A stretch of DNA of 64,000 nucleotides from NCBI GenBank assembly GCA_023055355.1, contig JALJCS010000052.1:2063501-2127500 (forward strand). The letters run 5' to 3'. Origin of the DNA: Agelaius tricolor (lineage: Eukaryota; Chordata; Aves; Passeriformes; Icteridae). Positions within the stretch are counted from its first letter, which is position 1; every line of letters starts with the position of its first letter. The notes beneath the pieces were generated by a model. It was not told the origin of the DNA and did no database searches. It worked only from the letters and a program-made list of their open reading frames with translations. Below are positions 21,901-33,191 of the stretch, piece after piece. The translations under genes were made by a program, and so were the position numbers.

Positions 21901-23110
21901 AATGTGGATCCCATGTTTAGATTCCAGGAGGAATGGGGGTGCCAGGGATGAGGAGTTGCTGGATGGGCTCAGGAGTCTCAGCTCCTTCCCTGGGTGCCTC
22001 AGATTTTGGGGTGACCCAGAGCAAGCAAAGCTCCCCTGGGATTCTTGTTTCCTGGGCAGGCATCACATGGGGGTCCTGGGTAGCACGGCCTCCGTGCCCT
22101 CCAATGTCCTTGACTTTTTTGTGTTTTTATTGCTTTTCTTTCCTTATTTTCCTCACTTTTGTGCCACGTCCCCTCTGCCCCCGTTCCTTGCTCAACAATC
22201 CCTGGGAGCACCTGAGCAGGGAATGGGTTGGGGGGAGCCAGGAGAGGGGGAAAATGGGGAGCAGGGGATGCAGGGAAGGGTGGGGAGGCTGTGGGGGATG
22301 GAGGTGTTGGGCTGTGCCCCCTCAACACTTTCACTTTCCTTTTCCTGGACAAGAAGGAAGAGGCCGTTTGTGCTGAGAGTCAGATGGGAAAGGGGCAGGT
22401 TCTGTCCTGGGGGGGCACATCCAGAGGCTCCTGTCCTGGGGGGATCCTGTCCCAGGGGGTGACACATCCTGGCATGGGGGGGTCCTGTCCCAGGTGTGGC
22501 AGTTCCAGAAATGTCCCTGCACATTCCTGGCCGGGTGCCTGTCCCAGGGGTGGCACATCCTGGGGACCCCTGTCAATGCAAGGCTGGGGCCCAGCCATGG
22601 CCCAGCCCCACTGCACAGGGATAGCCATTGCCCAGCCCTGCTCTGCCCAGCCCCAGGTGGCAGCCAGCACCTGAGGGTCCCCCCTGCCCCCTTGGCTTTG
22701 ATTCTGGCAGCTTTAGAGCTGCTGCAGAGGTGAGAATTCTGTAGGGGAAAAAGGCCCTGCCTGTGGTTTGTGCAGCCCTGCAAGAAGCAGAAATCACAAA
22801 GGGAGCCCAAGCAGTGGCTCTGGGAGGGCCTTTGATGGTTTTCAGAGCAGGGCTGGCTGGAAACCCCCACTGCAGAGGCGACTGTGAGGGAACGAGTCCG
22901 GAAATGCAGCAATTGATCATTTTGTCCCTCTCAACAAGGGACTGAGAAAACCACAAAACTACTGTAAAGACAATAACAATCTGCTCAACAATCTGACTGG
23001 AACGCCCCTTCTTGAAGGAAATCTGCAGACTTCTGGAACATCATGGAAAGAATATTTGGGTTTGGGCTCTGGCCACCAAATAAGAGGGAAAAGTGTGGAA
23101 ATATTGAGCA
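21901..23110. repeat. Duplicated block at the centre of the C/E inverted pair
   Basis: Matches about 29960-30760 in reverse complement and 62480-63100 in part in the same orientation. 22380-22570 holds a short G-rich tandem repeat built on CCTGTCCTGGGGGG and CCTGTCCCAGGGGG. 22560-23110 matches the reverse complement of 3245-3690. No coding evidence. Confidence 0.55.
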
Positions 23111-23860
23111 GGGGCTGCACACGAGGGGCTGGGGAACAGGGGTGTCACAGCAGGAGCAGGGAGTGCCCAGGCAGGGGAATTCAGGGCAGGCTGGAGTGGA
23201 TTTACCAGGGAATCAGACCCTGAGGCACACAGGGGCATTTCCACAGATTCCTGTGCACTGTCCCAAGCATGGACAGAGCTTCTCCCCTTCCTCCATGGGA
23301 AGTCAATCAAGTTTCAGTGTAGGAATGAGAAAAATGGGGAGAGTTCCTAAATATGGCCCAAGAAAAGGCTTCCTTAGGGGCTGGGTTGCTGCCCAGCAGG
23401 CAGGGAACAATCCCATGGAGCTGTTGGACACTCAGGGAGATTCCACACTCTGTGTTATCCACAAGCAAACGCTGCTATGGGATGCAGCAGGGGCTGCTAA
23501 AGGGAACCAAAAAGTCTCATTTCATTGTGATTTGTGTTTTATTGTGAGGGTCTTGTTGAGAAAGCAATGGATTCTATAAACCAGAGTATTTTATACCTTG
23601 CCAGATTGATTTTTGCTGATTTCGTACTTTATTGGGAAAAAAAAAAGGTGTGGGGAAGATTTATGCCTTTTTTCTTTGGATATATAATTTTGTCACAGTC
23701 AATTGGGCATCAAGTGTTTCCTGGGATGGTTCAACCAGGAAATGCGGGGAGACAGGAAAAAGCCCAGGGGTGAGTGGGGCAGGGACACAGAGACTCCCAG
23801 GACAGCCCTGGGGTGCCCCAGGGTGGGGACTGTGCTGGGCTCTGAGTCACCCCTAAAATC
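23111..23860. other. Spacer without recognised features
   Basis: I see no match to the duplicated blocks, no splice-consistent exon and no retroviral motif. A ten-base A run lies near 23637. Confidence 0.4.
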
Positions 23861-24300
23861 TGAGGCACCCCATGAAGGAGCTGTGACCCCCGTGCCCACC
23901 CAGCCACTGCCCATCCCTGGCACCCCCATTCCCCTGGGAACCCAACCATGGGACCCCCATTGCCTTGGCCTCTCCTCCCTAGGGACCCCCATCCCAGGAC
24001 TGACATTGCCCAGTCCCACCATTGCCTTGATCCCATCCCATGGGCTGCTTCTTCCCCCGGAACCCCTATTCCCGAGGGTCCCCTTTTTCCCCCTGCACCC
24101 CCAGCCCTGGCACCCACTTGCCATGACCCCAAATCCCTGGGGACCATGTTCCCACAGCACCCCCATCCCTGAATGCCCCCAGGCATGGAGACCCCAATTC
24201 CCCTGCACCCTCATTCTGCTGGACACCCATCCTTGGTTCCCCAAATCCCCTGAGCCCCCCACTCCTGGCAACAGCATCCCCCACCATGTCCCCAGGCTGT
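23861..24300. repeat. Degenerate tandem repeat upstream of copy E
   Basis: C-rich imperfect units built on CCCCCATCCC and GGAACCCC; same class as the repeat at 3850-4320. Confidence 0.5.
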
Positions 24301-24354
24301 GCCCAGCTTGTGGCCACCCTGCCCCCACCAAGGGCCACCTCCATGTTGGGACAA

Positions 24355-24436
24355 GATGTGACCTCGCTTCCTTGCCCTTCATCCGAAGAGCCGCCAGCCA
24401 GGGGAGCGGTGGCCACAGCAGTGAGTGACAGCCAGT
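24355..24436 (+). promoter_or_regulatory. Conserved pre-leader block of copy E, separated from its gene by an LTR
   Basis: The ETS-containing block is present and ends at GCCAGT, where a 957-bp LTR begins. The remaining bases before the start codon resume at 25395. Confidence 0.45.
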
Positions 24437-25393
24437 TGTCACAAGCCGTCCTCACGGATGGGTTTCGTGATGGTTTGTGATCTCAGAGTGCAAGAAGAAC
24501 CGACACGGTCGAAGGGGGTTTGCAGTGATAATCAAAACAAATCACCTTTATTGAAATAACCACAGTTAAAATGCCTTGGGGAGGAATTGGGGGAAAGGGA
24601 AAAAGAAAAGGGAAAAGATGGAGGAAAAAGAAAAAGGTATGTAGCTACCAAACGTAGTAATGCGGAGTCCTTCGGTGTCCAGCCGATGGAGTTCACCAGG
24701 TCACGTCCAGGGAGATCTCAGGGGTGCAGTCCATCTGCACTCTAATAATACCCTTTTTTAATGGGGGGAGGGGAATAGATCTTGAAACCGAATCAAAGAT
24801 AGTCTATTGTATGCTTGGGGAAAAGAATGGTATTTGGAAAGGGTACACACAGTCCATATTCTCTGTAGTGGGTGAGAGCCATTGTCTTTGTGGTCCAATG
24901 CTCCCACCTGCAACATCCATCTTGCTTTGGTCAGCTTGCCTCCCCCCGCACTCCTCCCCGGGGTTGGGGGTTTCAGTCCCAGGCCTTGGAAAGTATGAGA
25001 GGAGGCCTTCTCACATAGGGGTTTCATGTCTGGGTTTTTCTCTGGTGAAGAGGCTTCTTACATTTCAGTTTGTCTGTCACGGTGATTGCAAACGAGCCAG
25101 AGGGGTCTTCTTAGGAGGACCAGCCAGAACTCAGGAGAAGTTCAGCCAGGCCAAGAGAAAAATCCCACAGCTATTGTTGCAAAAGGTCAGAATGTCCTTC
25201 TTTCTTCTTGTTGAGCTCAGTGTAGCATATAGTAGATACACCTGTGAAAACAAAACTTTAGCAATGCTCTCAGGTCTCGGGGCCTGGCTGGCATATGACT
25301 TTCTCCTACAGGGCTAGACAGGGGGGTCTTTTCTTCTGTGGTCCCCCAATGATGATCGTGAGGCAGATGAGGGATATTTCAGACAGACTCGCA
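24437..25393 (-). mobile_element. 957-bp LTR inserted 11 bp before the start codon of copy E
   Basis: Begins TGTCACAAGC and ends ACTCGCA. Flanks are GCCAGT on the left and ACCAGT on the right, a near-perfect 6-bp target duplication. The AATAAA-type signal is on the minus strand near 24550, so the LTR is antisense to the FCRL gene. Positions from about 24702 onward are related to the element at 28982-29656. No coding region, so a solo LTR is likely. Confidence 0.65.
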
Positions 25394-25404
25394 AACCAGT
25401 CCAC

Positions 25405-27936
25405 ATGGCTGACAACACCGGGATGGCCGGGAAGGTGGTGCTGTTCCTGTCGGGTGAGTGCCCTGGGCATGGGCCTGAAAGCCTGGGGATGAGGAGGGGA
25501 GGGAGCAAAGGGGGGCTGCAGAGTCCCCTGAGGTCCCAAGTGCCGGCAGTGCCAGTCCGTGTTACCCACAGTGGACATTGGTTGGACTGGGGATGTAGGG
25601 TGACTTTGGGGACAGGAACAGGGGCAGGAATTTGGGGATGGGGATGTGGGGACAGGAATGTGGGGACTGGCACCTTTGGGCTCCAGTAGCTGTGGGGATA
25701 GGGTGGGGGACAAGGGAACTGGGATGCAGGGACAGAAGGGGACAAGTTCCTGTTCCCAAGGTATCTGTGCCACACAGATGTGGTGCACAGGTGGCTGTGA
25801 CACAGAAATCTCCCCCTGCTTTGCCAAATCTTTTGGGGGCCACCCCCACGCACTTTCTCACAAGAACTGCTGTCCCCATGGGGACACTTTGGGGACAGCC
25901 CCCACACCCCGTGACCCATGTGCCTCTGTCCCCGCAGTGCCACCCCCACCCAGCCCTGTCCCTTCTCCCTTCCAGCCCAGACCCTCGGCCTCGCTGGTGA
26001 GTCCTTGGGGGATGCCATGGCCCCACCCCACTGTCCCCAGCCCCACACTGGCGCTGGCAGGCTGGTGTCCCCTGTCACCCACAGCTGCCCAGACCACCCA
26101 GCTCCTGGTGGAGCCCCCTTGGAGTCCTGTGGTGCATTGGGACCGGGTGACCCTGACCTGCCAGGGCTCGGGGACCGCCGGTGCCACCACCTGGTACAAG
26201 GACAGGAAGCGATGGGGGCAGCAGGGACCTGACCATTTCACTTTCACTGAGAGTGGCACCTGTGAGTGTGACAGACCTGGCACCAGGTTCAGCCCCCCTG
26301 TGACTGTCTTAAATGATGAGGGAAGTTTGGGTGTCCCCAGCCTGGCACCCACGGGGACCCCAAGGGGTCTGGGTGTGCTCTGCTCCATGGGTCACCTCCT
26401 GTGTGACCAGAGCCCATGCCCTGCTCTGGGGACATCGCAGAGCATCCTAGACCGGGGGGATCCCAGTGTTTGCATTGGGAATCCCTGGTGGACTGGGTGT
26501 GACCCAGTGGGGAGGTCTTGGTGCCATGGGATGTGACAGGATCCCTCTGTCCCCCAGACGGGCTGGTGCTGCAGGTGCCTGCGCAGGCGCTGCTGGAGGG
26601 GGACACGGTGACACTGCGCTGCTCAGTGCAGGTGGGTTCAGCCCCTGTCACCTTCACCTGGCTGCACAATGGGAAGGAGGTGGCCCAGGGTCCCGTCCTG
26701 GAGCTCAGGGACTTCGATGTGGGACATTGGGGCACCTACCAGTGCATGGCCACCAACCAGCTGGGACAGGACGGGCACCGCGTGTTCCGGGCACTCAGCC
26801 CTGAGCTGGCCCTGGGGGTGACACCTCAGTCATCCTTGCTCACAGGTGGAGTCACACGGGGTTGCTGGGGTGTTCAGGACGCCTGCAGTTCAGGGTGACC
26901 CCAATGTGTCCCCTCTGTCCCCAGCAGTGGCTGTGAATGTCAGCAGGACCCTCCTGTTCCTGCTCCTGCTCCTGGCTGTCATCGGGGGCTGTCACTGGTG
27001 GCACCACCAGGGTGGGTGACAATGGGGGGCATGGGGGTCCTGGAGTGAGGGGAAGCCCCAGAGTGGGGACAGAGATTGGCAGCACCCAGGGCCCCTGTGC
27101 TGGGGGACACTGAGCCTGCAGTGACCTCAGCTGGGGGTCCTGGGGGATTTTGGGGGAATTTGGAGGGTCTTGGTTGGGCTCCAGGGTTATCCCTTGGCAG
27201 GCTTTGAGGAACTTTGGGGTGGCACTGGAGCTCCTGGAGGGTTTGGGAAGCACCTGGGAGGCTGTACAGGAATGTTGGAGGATCTTTTGGGGGTTCTGGG
27301 GGAGTTTGGGGGTTCCCCTCCCTGCCAGGCTTGGGGTTCTGGGGACTGAGAGGGTTAGGGGCACCGCGGGGGGGGGAGGGTTGGGTCCCTGCATTGATGC
27401 AGAAGTTCTGGGGGGTTCAGGGATGTTCAGCGTGTCCGGGGGGAAATCAGGGGTCCATTGGGAATCAGGGATGCAGTGGGGATTTGGGGGTCCCGTGGGT
27501 GGTTGGAGCTGCAAGGTCCCAGGAAGGTTCAGGGGTCCCGGTGTCCCCATGGTCACCCCCTCCCCTTTCCTTTGCAGCTCCCAGGAAGCTCCAGGACAGG
27601 TGAGTGGGGGGCTCGGGCCTGGACTCCTGTTTCCGCCTCCCCAGACACCACCCAGATCACCTTTATCCCCACAATACCCCCCAGAGGAGGGGGATGTGAT
27701 GGACCCCAACATCATGGGCACTGAGTGGGCAGTGGGAGAATTGCAGGGTAGGACAGGGGCACGTCACCCACGGGTGTCACCCCCCAACCAGGTCCCCACA
27801 TCTGGTGTCTCTCTCAGGGCCCCCACGAGTGTCCCCCAGCCCTGCCCCACTTCAGGATCCACAAGTGACCAACACGGAGCTGTTGCGACCCCACAAGGGA
27901 CAGCGGGACCCCTGTGACTGCGATGATGTGCTGTGA
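25405..27936 (+). pseudogene. FCRL copy E: D1, chimeric D2/D5 Ig exon, NxxR transmembrane segment
   Basis: Exons: leader 25405-25453, mini-exon 25976-25996, D1 26085-26315, chimeric Ig 26558-26845, TM 26928-27011, cytoplasmic 27578-27599 and 27818-27936. The chimeric exon begins like D2 (LVLQVPAQALLEGD) and from its first cysteine continues as D5 (SVQVGSAPVTF), with an open frame. The TM segment opens with NVSR. Defects: the D1 donor is ATGAGG instead of GTGAGG, and the acceptor of the middle cytoplasmic exon is AA instead of AG (near 27670), with its donor also lost. Skipping D1 keeps phase, so a one-domain receptor is conceivable. Joining 27599 to 27818 gives a tail without tyrosines that stops at 27915-27917. 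Activating-type if expressed; pseudogene status is likely but unproven. Confidence 0.65.
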
Positions 27937-28009
27937 CACCGGGGGCACTGGGGGCATCGATTCCCCTCAGGGGTCTCTTCTTCCTCTTCACAGCACCCCA
28001 CAGGGCTCC

Positions 28010-28091
28010 TCATTCCCCCTCCCAAAGCCAGGGGGGCACACGATGTTTTTCCCTCTTATTGTACCCAAAATGCAGTTTTTTGGTTAAACTC
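28010..28091. other. 3' flank of copy E
   Basis: Short stretch shared in reverse complement with 16980-17060 and with 58080-58140; includes CCCTCTTATTG and a conserved AAAATGCAG word. No clear polyadenylation hexamer. Confidence 0.4.
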
Positions 28092-28390
28092 TGTGAGAAA
28101 CAAGGCTCACTCTTTAAAATTTGTAAATGTTTAATAAGGGATAAAAGGGTCAGTAAACAGCCTGCTGGCTGCTTGGCAACTGCCAGAGGCCTACAGTTAA
28201 CTATAACAATTCTTCCTACATACCTTTTCATTGTATTGGGTAAATACATACTCAGGAAGGTTATACATATTCAAACACTCTTTCCAGTTCACATGTTCTG
28301 GGAATTCTTTTGCTTGGTTTAACCCTTGACTCATTTTCATAAAGTACATGCCATTCAGCAGATTAAATTTATATATTTTATGTCCTTACA
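28092..28390 (-). mobile_element. 299-bp LTR, inverted copy of 16680-16978
   Basis: Same length as its partner. The terminus at 28092 keeps TGTGAGAA; the other end has decayed (TCCTTACA). Sequence at 28391-28981 corresponds to the internal region 16094-16679 in reverse. Confidence 0.65.
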
Positions 28391-28981
28391 AGGCCCCCCT
28401 GTTCTGTGGTTTGACAGTTCTTGATAACTGAAGGGTGAGTGGTAAATTCCTCTTCGCATTCTTCCTTTTGATGTTTATTTACTCACTACTTTTCAATGTG
28501 TTCTTCTCATACAGATAAGATACTCCACTAGTACATTAAATCAACATTAGCTATTTCACAAAATTATCTGAGTTATTCTCACCATTGTCACTTAGTTACA
28601 CAAATAAAGGCATTAGCTACTTCTGCAACTGTTAATGTTGTAATAAACAGCATATTGTCACTATCTTGATCTTTTGGGAGAGCCTAAACTATATTTTTCA
28701 CACTAAATATATTCACACTAAATATATATTCTACACAGGGATTAGGGTAAAAGGCTGACAAATAATAGTGTATCAAAAGCAGTTTAAAAAATGATTACAA
28801 ACTCTATTGTATCAAAATAATTTGCAAAAACCAAAACAATAGAGAAAGCCAATGACTACATAGTTATTCATAACAGGGAGAAGGGGTATTGAAGGGTTTA
28901 TTTGACTTCTCCTGATCCTACTCTGATTTTGTCAGCAATATATTCAGTTTGTATCTCTAAATCCCAGGCAGCTTGGCCCGT
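28391..28981 (-). mobile_element. Internal retroelement sequence, inverted copy
   Basis: AT-rich partner of 16094-16679, starting with a C-rich complement of the polypurine tract (AGGCCCCCCTG). No open frame of note. Confidence 0.4.
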
Positions 28982-29656
28982 TGTCACGATCTGGAGATCT
29001 CAGAGGCACAGTTCATCTGGACCCCAATTATACTCTTTTTCGTTGGGGCAAGGGGTAATAAATCTTGCAACCGAAACAAAGGTCTTCGGGGGGGGAAAAT
29101 AGAAAGGGGGGTACACAGAGTCCAAGCTAGGCAGCAGGTGAGAACCATTGTTTTGTTGGTCCAGTGGTCACAACCTGCAGGCAAGCATCTCACTTTGGTC
29201 AGCTTGCCTCCCCCCACACAGCTCCCCGGGGTTGGGGGTTTCAGTCCAGGCCTTGGAAGGAGCAGAGGGGGCCTTCTCACATGGGGGTTTCATGTCTCAG
29301 TCCTTGATGGAAAGGCTTCTTGCATCTCAGTCTGTCTGTCACGGTGGTTGTAAAACAGGCGAGGGTCTTCTGCAGGGGACCACCCAGAACTCAGGAAAAG
29401 TCCAGCCAGGCCGAGAGGTGGGACAGCTCCCAAGGCTATTGCTGCAAAAAGGGCACGGTGTCCCTTTCTTAGCATACAGCAAACAACACCTGTGAAAACA
29501 ATAACTTAGCAATGCTCTCAGATCTCAGGGCCTTGTTGGCATGTGACTTTCTCCTTCAGAGCCAGAGATTCTAGACAGGGGGGTCTTCTCTACAGTGGTC
29601 CCCAAATGATGATTGTGAGGCAGATGAGGGAAAATTTGGACTGACTCTCACACCCT
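28982..29656 (-). mobile_element. LTR related to 24437-25393, shorter at its left end
   Basis: Shares with 24702-25393 the words GGAGATCTCAG, GGGGTTGGGGGTTTCAGTCC and TGTCTGTCACGGTG. It interrupts the inverted duplication at a point where the partner (near 16094) is continuous, so it arrived after the duplication. Exact target duplication not resolved. Confidence 0.55.
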
Positions 29657-30760
29657 GACAGGATATGATGAGTGATCTCTCCCAGTCCTTGTCTCAACTC
29701 AGGAACCATTCATTAAATTCTCTCCCCCCATCCAAGTGTGGAGGGCAGTGAGAGAGCGGCTGTGGTGGGTGTGGGGCATCCGGGCACTGTCCATCCATGG
29801 CAAGGCAGGAAGGAGGAGGAGGAGGGTCCAGGCCAGGTTGTTGAGCAGAATGGTGTGGGATTGGCAGTAGTTCTGGGGCTCTCTCAGTCCCTTGGGGACA
29901 GGGACAATGCGTCCAATTGCTGCATGCTGGACTGGTTGCCTCACAGCTGAACCTGCACGGGCAGTTTCCAGCCAGCCCTGCTCTGAAAACCATCAAAGGC
30001 CCTCACAGAGCCACTGCTTGAGCTCTCTTTGGGTTTGTGCTTCTTGCAGGGCTGCAGAAACCACAGGCAGGGCCTTTTTCCCCCACAGAATTCTCACCTC
30101 TGCAGCAGCTCTAAAGCTGCCAGAATCAAAGCCAAGGGGGCAGGGGGGACCCTCAGGTGCTGGCTGCCACCTGGGGCTGGGCAGAGCAGGGCTGGGCAAT
30201 GGCCATCCCTGTGCAGTGGGGCTGGGCCATGGCTGGGCCCCAGCCTTGCATTGACAGGGGTCCCCAGGATGTGCCACCCCTGGGACAGGCACCCGGCCAG
30301 GAATGTGCAGGGACATTTCCGGAACTGCCACCCCTGGGACAGGACCCCCCATGCCAGGATGTGTCACCCCCTGGGACAGGATCCCCCCAGGACAGGAGCC
30401 TCTGGATGTGCCCCCCCAGGACAGAACCCCCCCTTTCCCATCTGACTCTCAGCACAAACAGCCTCTTCCTTCTTGTCCAGGAAAGTGAAAGTGTTGAGGG
30501 GGCAGCGCCCAACACCTCCATCCCCCCCCAGCCTCCCCACCCTTCCCTGCACACCCCACACCCCAATTTTCCCCTCCCCTGGCTCCCCCCATCCCGTTCA
30601 CTGCTCAGGTTCTCCCCGGGATTGCTGGGTCAGGAACAGGGACTGAGGGGACCTGGCACAAAAGTGAGGAAAATAAGGAAAAATAGAAATAAATAGAGGA
30701 AAATTCAAGGGCAGGGGAGGTCACAGGAGCAGAGCTACCGAAGACAGCCATGTGATGCCT
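29657..30760. repeat. Duplicated FCRL flank block, inverted relative to 22.0-22.9 kb
   Basis: Reverse-complement match to 15.5-16.08 kb and 22.1-22.9 kb. 30260-30440 contains a C-rich short tandem repeat (CCCTGGGACAGG and CCCCAGGACAGGA units). Confidence 0.55.
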
Positions 30761-30829
30761 GCAGAGCAAACGAGCACCCTAGGCTGGCTTTTCTGGGCCC
30801 TGGGTCACTCCAAAATCTGAGGAACCCCA

Positions 30830-31290
30830 GGAAGGAGCTGAGAGCCCCGTGCCCGCCCAGCCACAGTCCATCCCTGGAAGCCACATTCCCCTGGCACTCC
30901 CATTCCCCTGGGACCCCCATTGATCTCTCCTCCCTGGGGACCCGCATCCCAGGACTGCTGTGGCCCAGCACGACCATTGCCTTGATCCCATCCCATGGGC
31001 AGCCTCTTCCCCCAGAACCCCTATTCCTGAGCATCCCCTTTTCCTCCTGCATCCCCAACCCTGGTACCCACATGCCATGAACCCAAATCCCTGGGGACCT
31101 TGTTCCCACAGCACCTCAATCCCTGAGTCCCCCCAGGCATAGAGACCGCAATTCCCCTGGACCCCCATTCTCCTGGACACACATCCTTGGTTCCCCACAT
31201 CCCATGAGCCCCCCCACTCCTGGCAACACCTTCCCAAACCATGTCCCCAGACTGTCCCATAACGTCCCCAGCCTGTCCCCAGCTTGTGGT
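30830..31290. repeat. Degenerate tandem repeat upstream of copy F
   Basis: Same C-rich class as 3850-4320, close to the version at 23861-24300. Confidence 0.5.
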
Positions 31291-31333
31291 CACCCTGCCC
31301 CTCCCTAGGGCCACCTACACGTGGGGACGGACG

Positions 31334-31415
31334 TGACCTCGCTTCCTTCCCCTTCATCCGAAGAGCCGCCAGCCAGGGGAGCGGTGGCCACAGCAGTGAG
31401 TGACAGCCAGTGCAC
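31334..31415 (+). promoter_or_regulatory. Conserved pre-leader block of copy F
   Basis: Ends directly at the leader ATG (31416) and carries the ETS-type CTTCCTTCCCC word. Nearly identical to the block of copies B and C. Confidence 0.4.
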
Positions 31416-33031
31416 ATGGCTGGGGACACCGGGATGGCCGGGAAGGTGGCGCTGCTCCTGTGGGGTGAGTGCCCCGGGCACGGGCCTGACACCCCAGGAT
31501 GGGGAGGGGAGGGGGCACAGGGGGGCTGCAGGGTACCCTGAGGTCCCCAATGCCAGCAGTGCCAGTCCATGTTACCCACAGTGGACCTTGGTGGGACTGG
31601 GGATGTAGGGTGGCTTTGGGGACAGGAATAGGGGGGCAGGAATTTGGGGATGGGGATGTGGGGACAGGAATGTGGGGACTGGCACCTTTGGACTCAGGTA
31701 GCTCTGGGCAAAGGGATAAGGGAACTGGGATGCAGGGACAGAAGGGGACAAGAACGGTGAGGATGTGGCCATGGGGATGGGATCATGAGCTGGTCGGTGT
31801 GACCTGGGCCAGCATGGGCTGTGTCCGTGGTGTCCTTGTGCCTGGGGCATCCACAATGTTTGGGGTCCCCATGTTCTGCCTCAGCCCAGGGTGGCCTCAG
31901 TGTCCCTGTTCCCAAGGTATCCGTGCTGCAGGGATGTGGTGCATGGGTGGCTGTGACACAGACATGCGCCCCTGCCTCTCCAAATCTTTTGGGGACCACC
32001 CACACACACTTTCCCACAAGAAATGCTTCCGGGCATGTGGCCCAGAGCTGGCCCTGGAGGTGACACCTGGCTCACCCTGGGTCACAGGTAGGGTCACATA
32101 GGTGGGGTCACCAGGGAGTGCAGGACCCCTGGGGTTCAAGGTAACCCTCATGGGTCCCCCTCTGTTTCTTGCAGTGGCTGCAGGGGTCAGTGGGGCCCTT
32201 TAGTTCTTGCTCCTGCTCGTGGGTGTCATTGTGGCCTGGCACCAGTGGCACTGTGTGGGTGGGTGACAATGGGGGCACAGGGATCCCAAGGAGCTATAGA
32301 GGCCCCCAGAGCTGGGGAGCGATAGGACAGCACCCACAGCCCCAGAATTGTGACCTTGTCTGGGGATCCTGCAGGGTTTGGGGAGGTGCTGGAAAGTCCT
32401 GCAGGGATGTTGAGGGTTCTTTCAGGGGCCCTTGGGCATTTGCGGGGGTCTCTGTCCCTGCCGGGCTTTGGGTTTGTGAGGCTGAGGTCGTAAGGGGCAC
32501 TGGGGAGGTTCATGAATTCTGCAGGGCTCCGGAGAGTCTTGGGGGTCCTGTGGGGAATTGAGGGTCCCGTGGGAGCTCAGGATTCCTGAGAGGTTTCAGG
32601 GTCCTGGGACCCCACAGTCACCCCTCCCTTCTTTCCTTTGCAGCTGCCAGGAAGCAGCAAGAAAGGTGAGTGGGGGGCTCAAACCACACTCTCCCCTTTT
32701 TACCACAACCCCCAAAGATCTCCCATTCCCTTCCCACACCCCCTTTGTTCCCTCAGGGCCCCCCCGGATCCCCTGGCCCCCCCAGAGGAGGGGGAGGTGC
32801 TGTACACCCATGTCGTGGTCACCAAGAGGGCAGGGGGTGAGTACGGGGGGGACACACGCAGAGGGACACGTCACCCACCAGTGTCACCCCACCCAGATCC
32901 CACAGCCCATGTCTCTCGCAGCGTCCCCCCATGCCACCACCCTCCAGGATCCCCAGGTGACCAACGCGGAGCTGCCAGGAACCCAGGGGCAACCTCGGGA
33001 ACCCGGTGACATCCACGGGAATGTGCTGTGA
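31416..33031 (+). pseudogene. FCRL copy F: leader joined to a D5 stub, TM and tail; ectodomain deleted
   Basis: Leader exon 31416-31464 is intact. The leader intron then joins, near 32027, to the last ~60 bases of a D5 exon (to 32087), so the mini-exon, D1-D4 and most of D5 are missing. TM exon 32175-32258 has an in-frame TAG (32201-32203). Cytoplasmic exons 32644-32665, 32757-32836 and 32922-33031 keep the splice phase; stop 33029-33031. The tail keeps VLYTHV, but the second motif is VTNAEL and the third DIHGNV, so two of three tyrosines are lost. Its 80-nt middle exon shows the ancestral length and reveals the 1-nt loss in copy A. No ligand-binding domain can be made. Confidence 0.75.
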
Positions 33032-33185
33032 CACAGGGGGGAACTGGGGGCACTGGAGGTCCTCACCCATGGGCACCCACTCGTGTCTGTGCTGCCACTA
33101 AAAACTGCCCCAATCCCTCCCCGTGGGGCACAAAGATCCCAAAGAGCTGAGAGAAGAACAATTTCCTGACACTGCAATGAGAGAG

Positions 33186-33191
33186 AATAAA
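33186..33191 (+). terminator. Polyadenylation signal of copy F
   Basis: AATAAA about 155 bases after the stop, in the same context as at 1896-1901. Confidence 0.55.
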
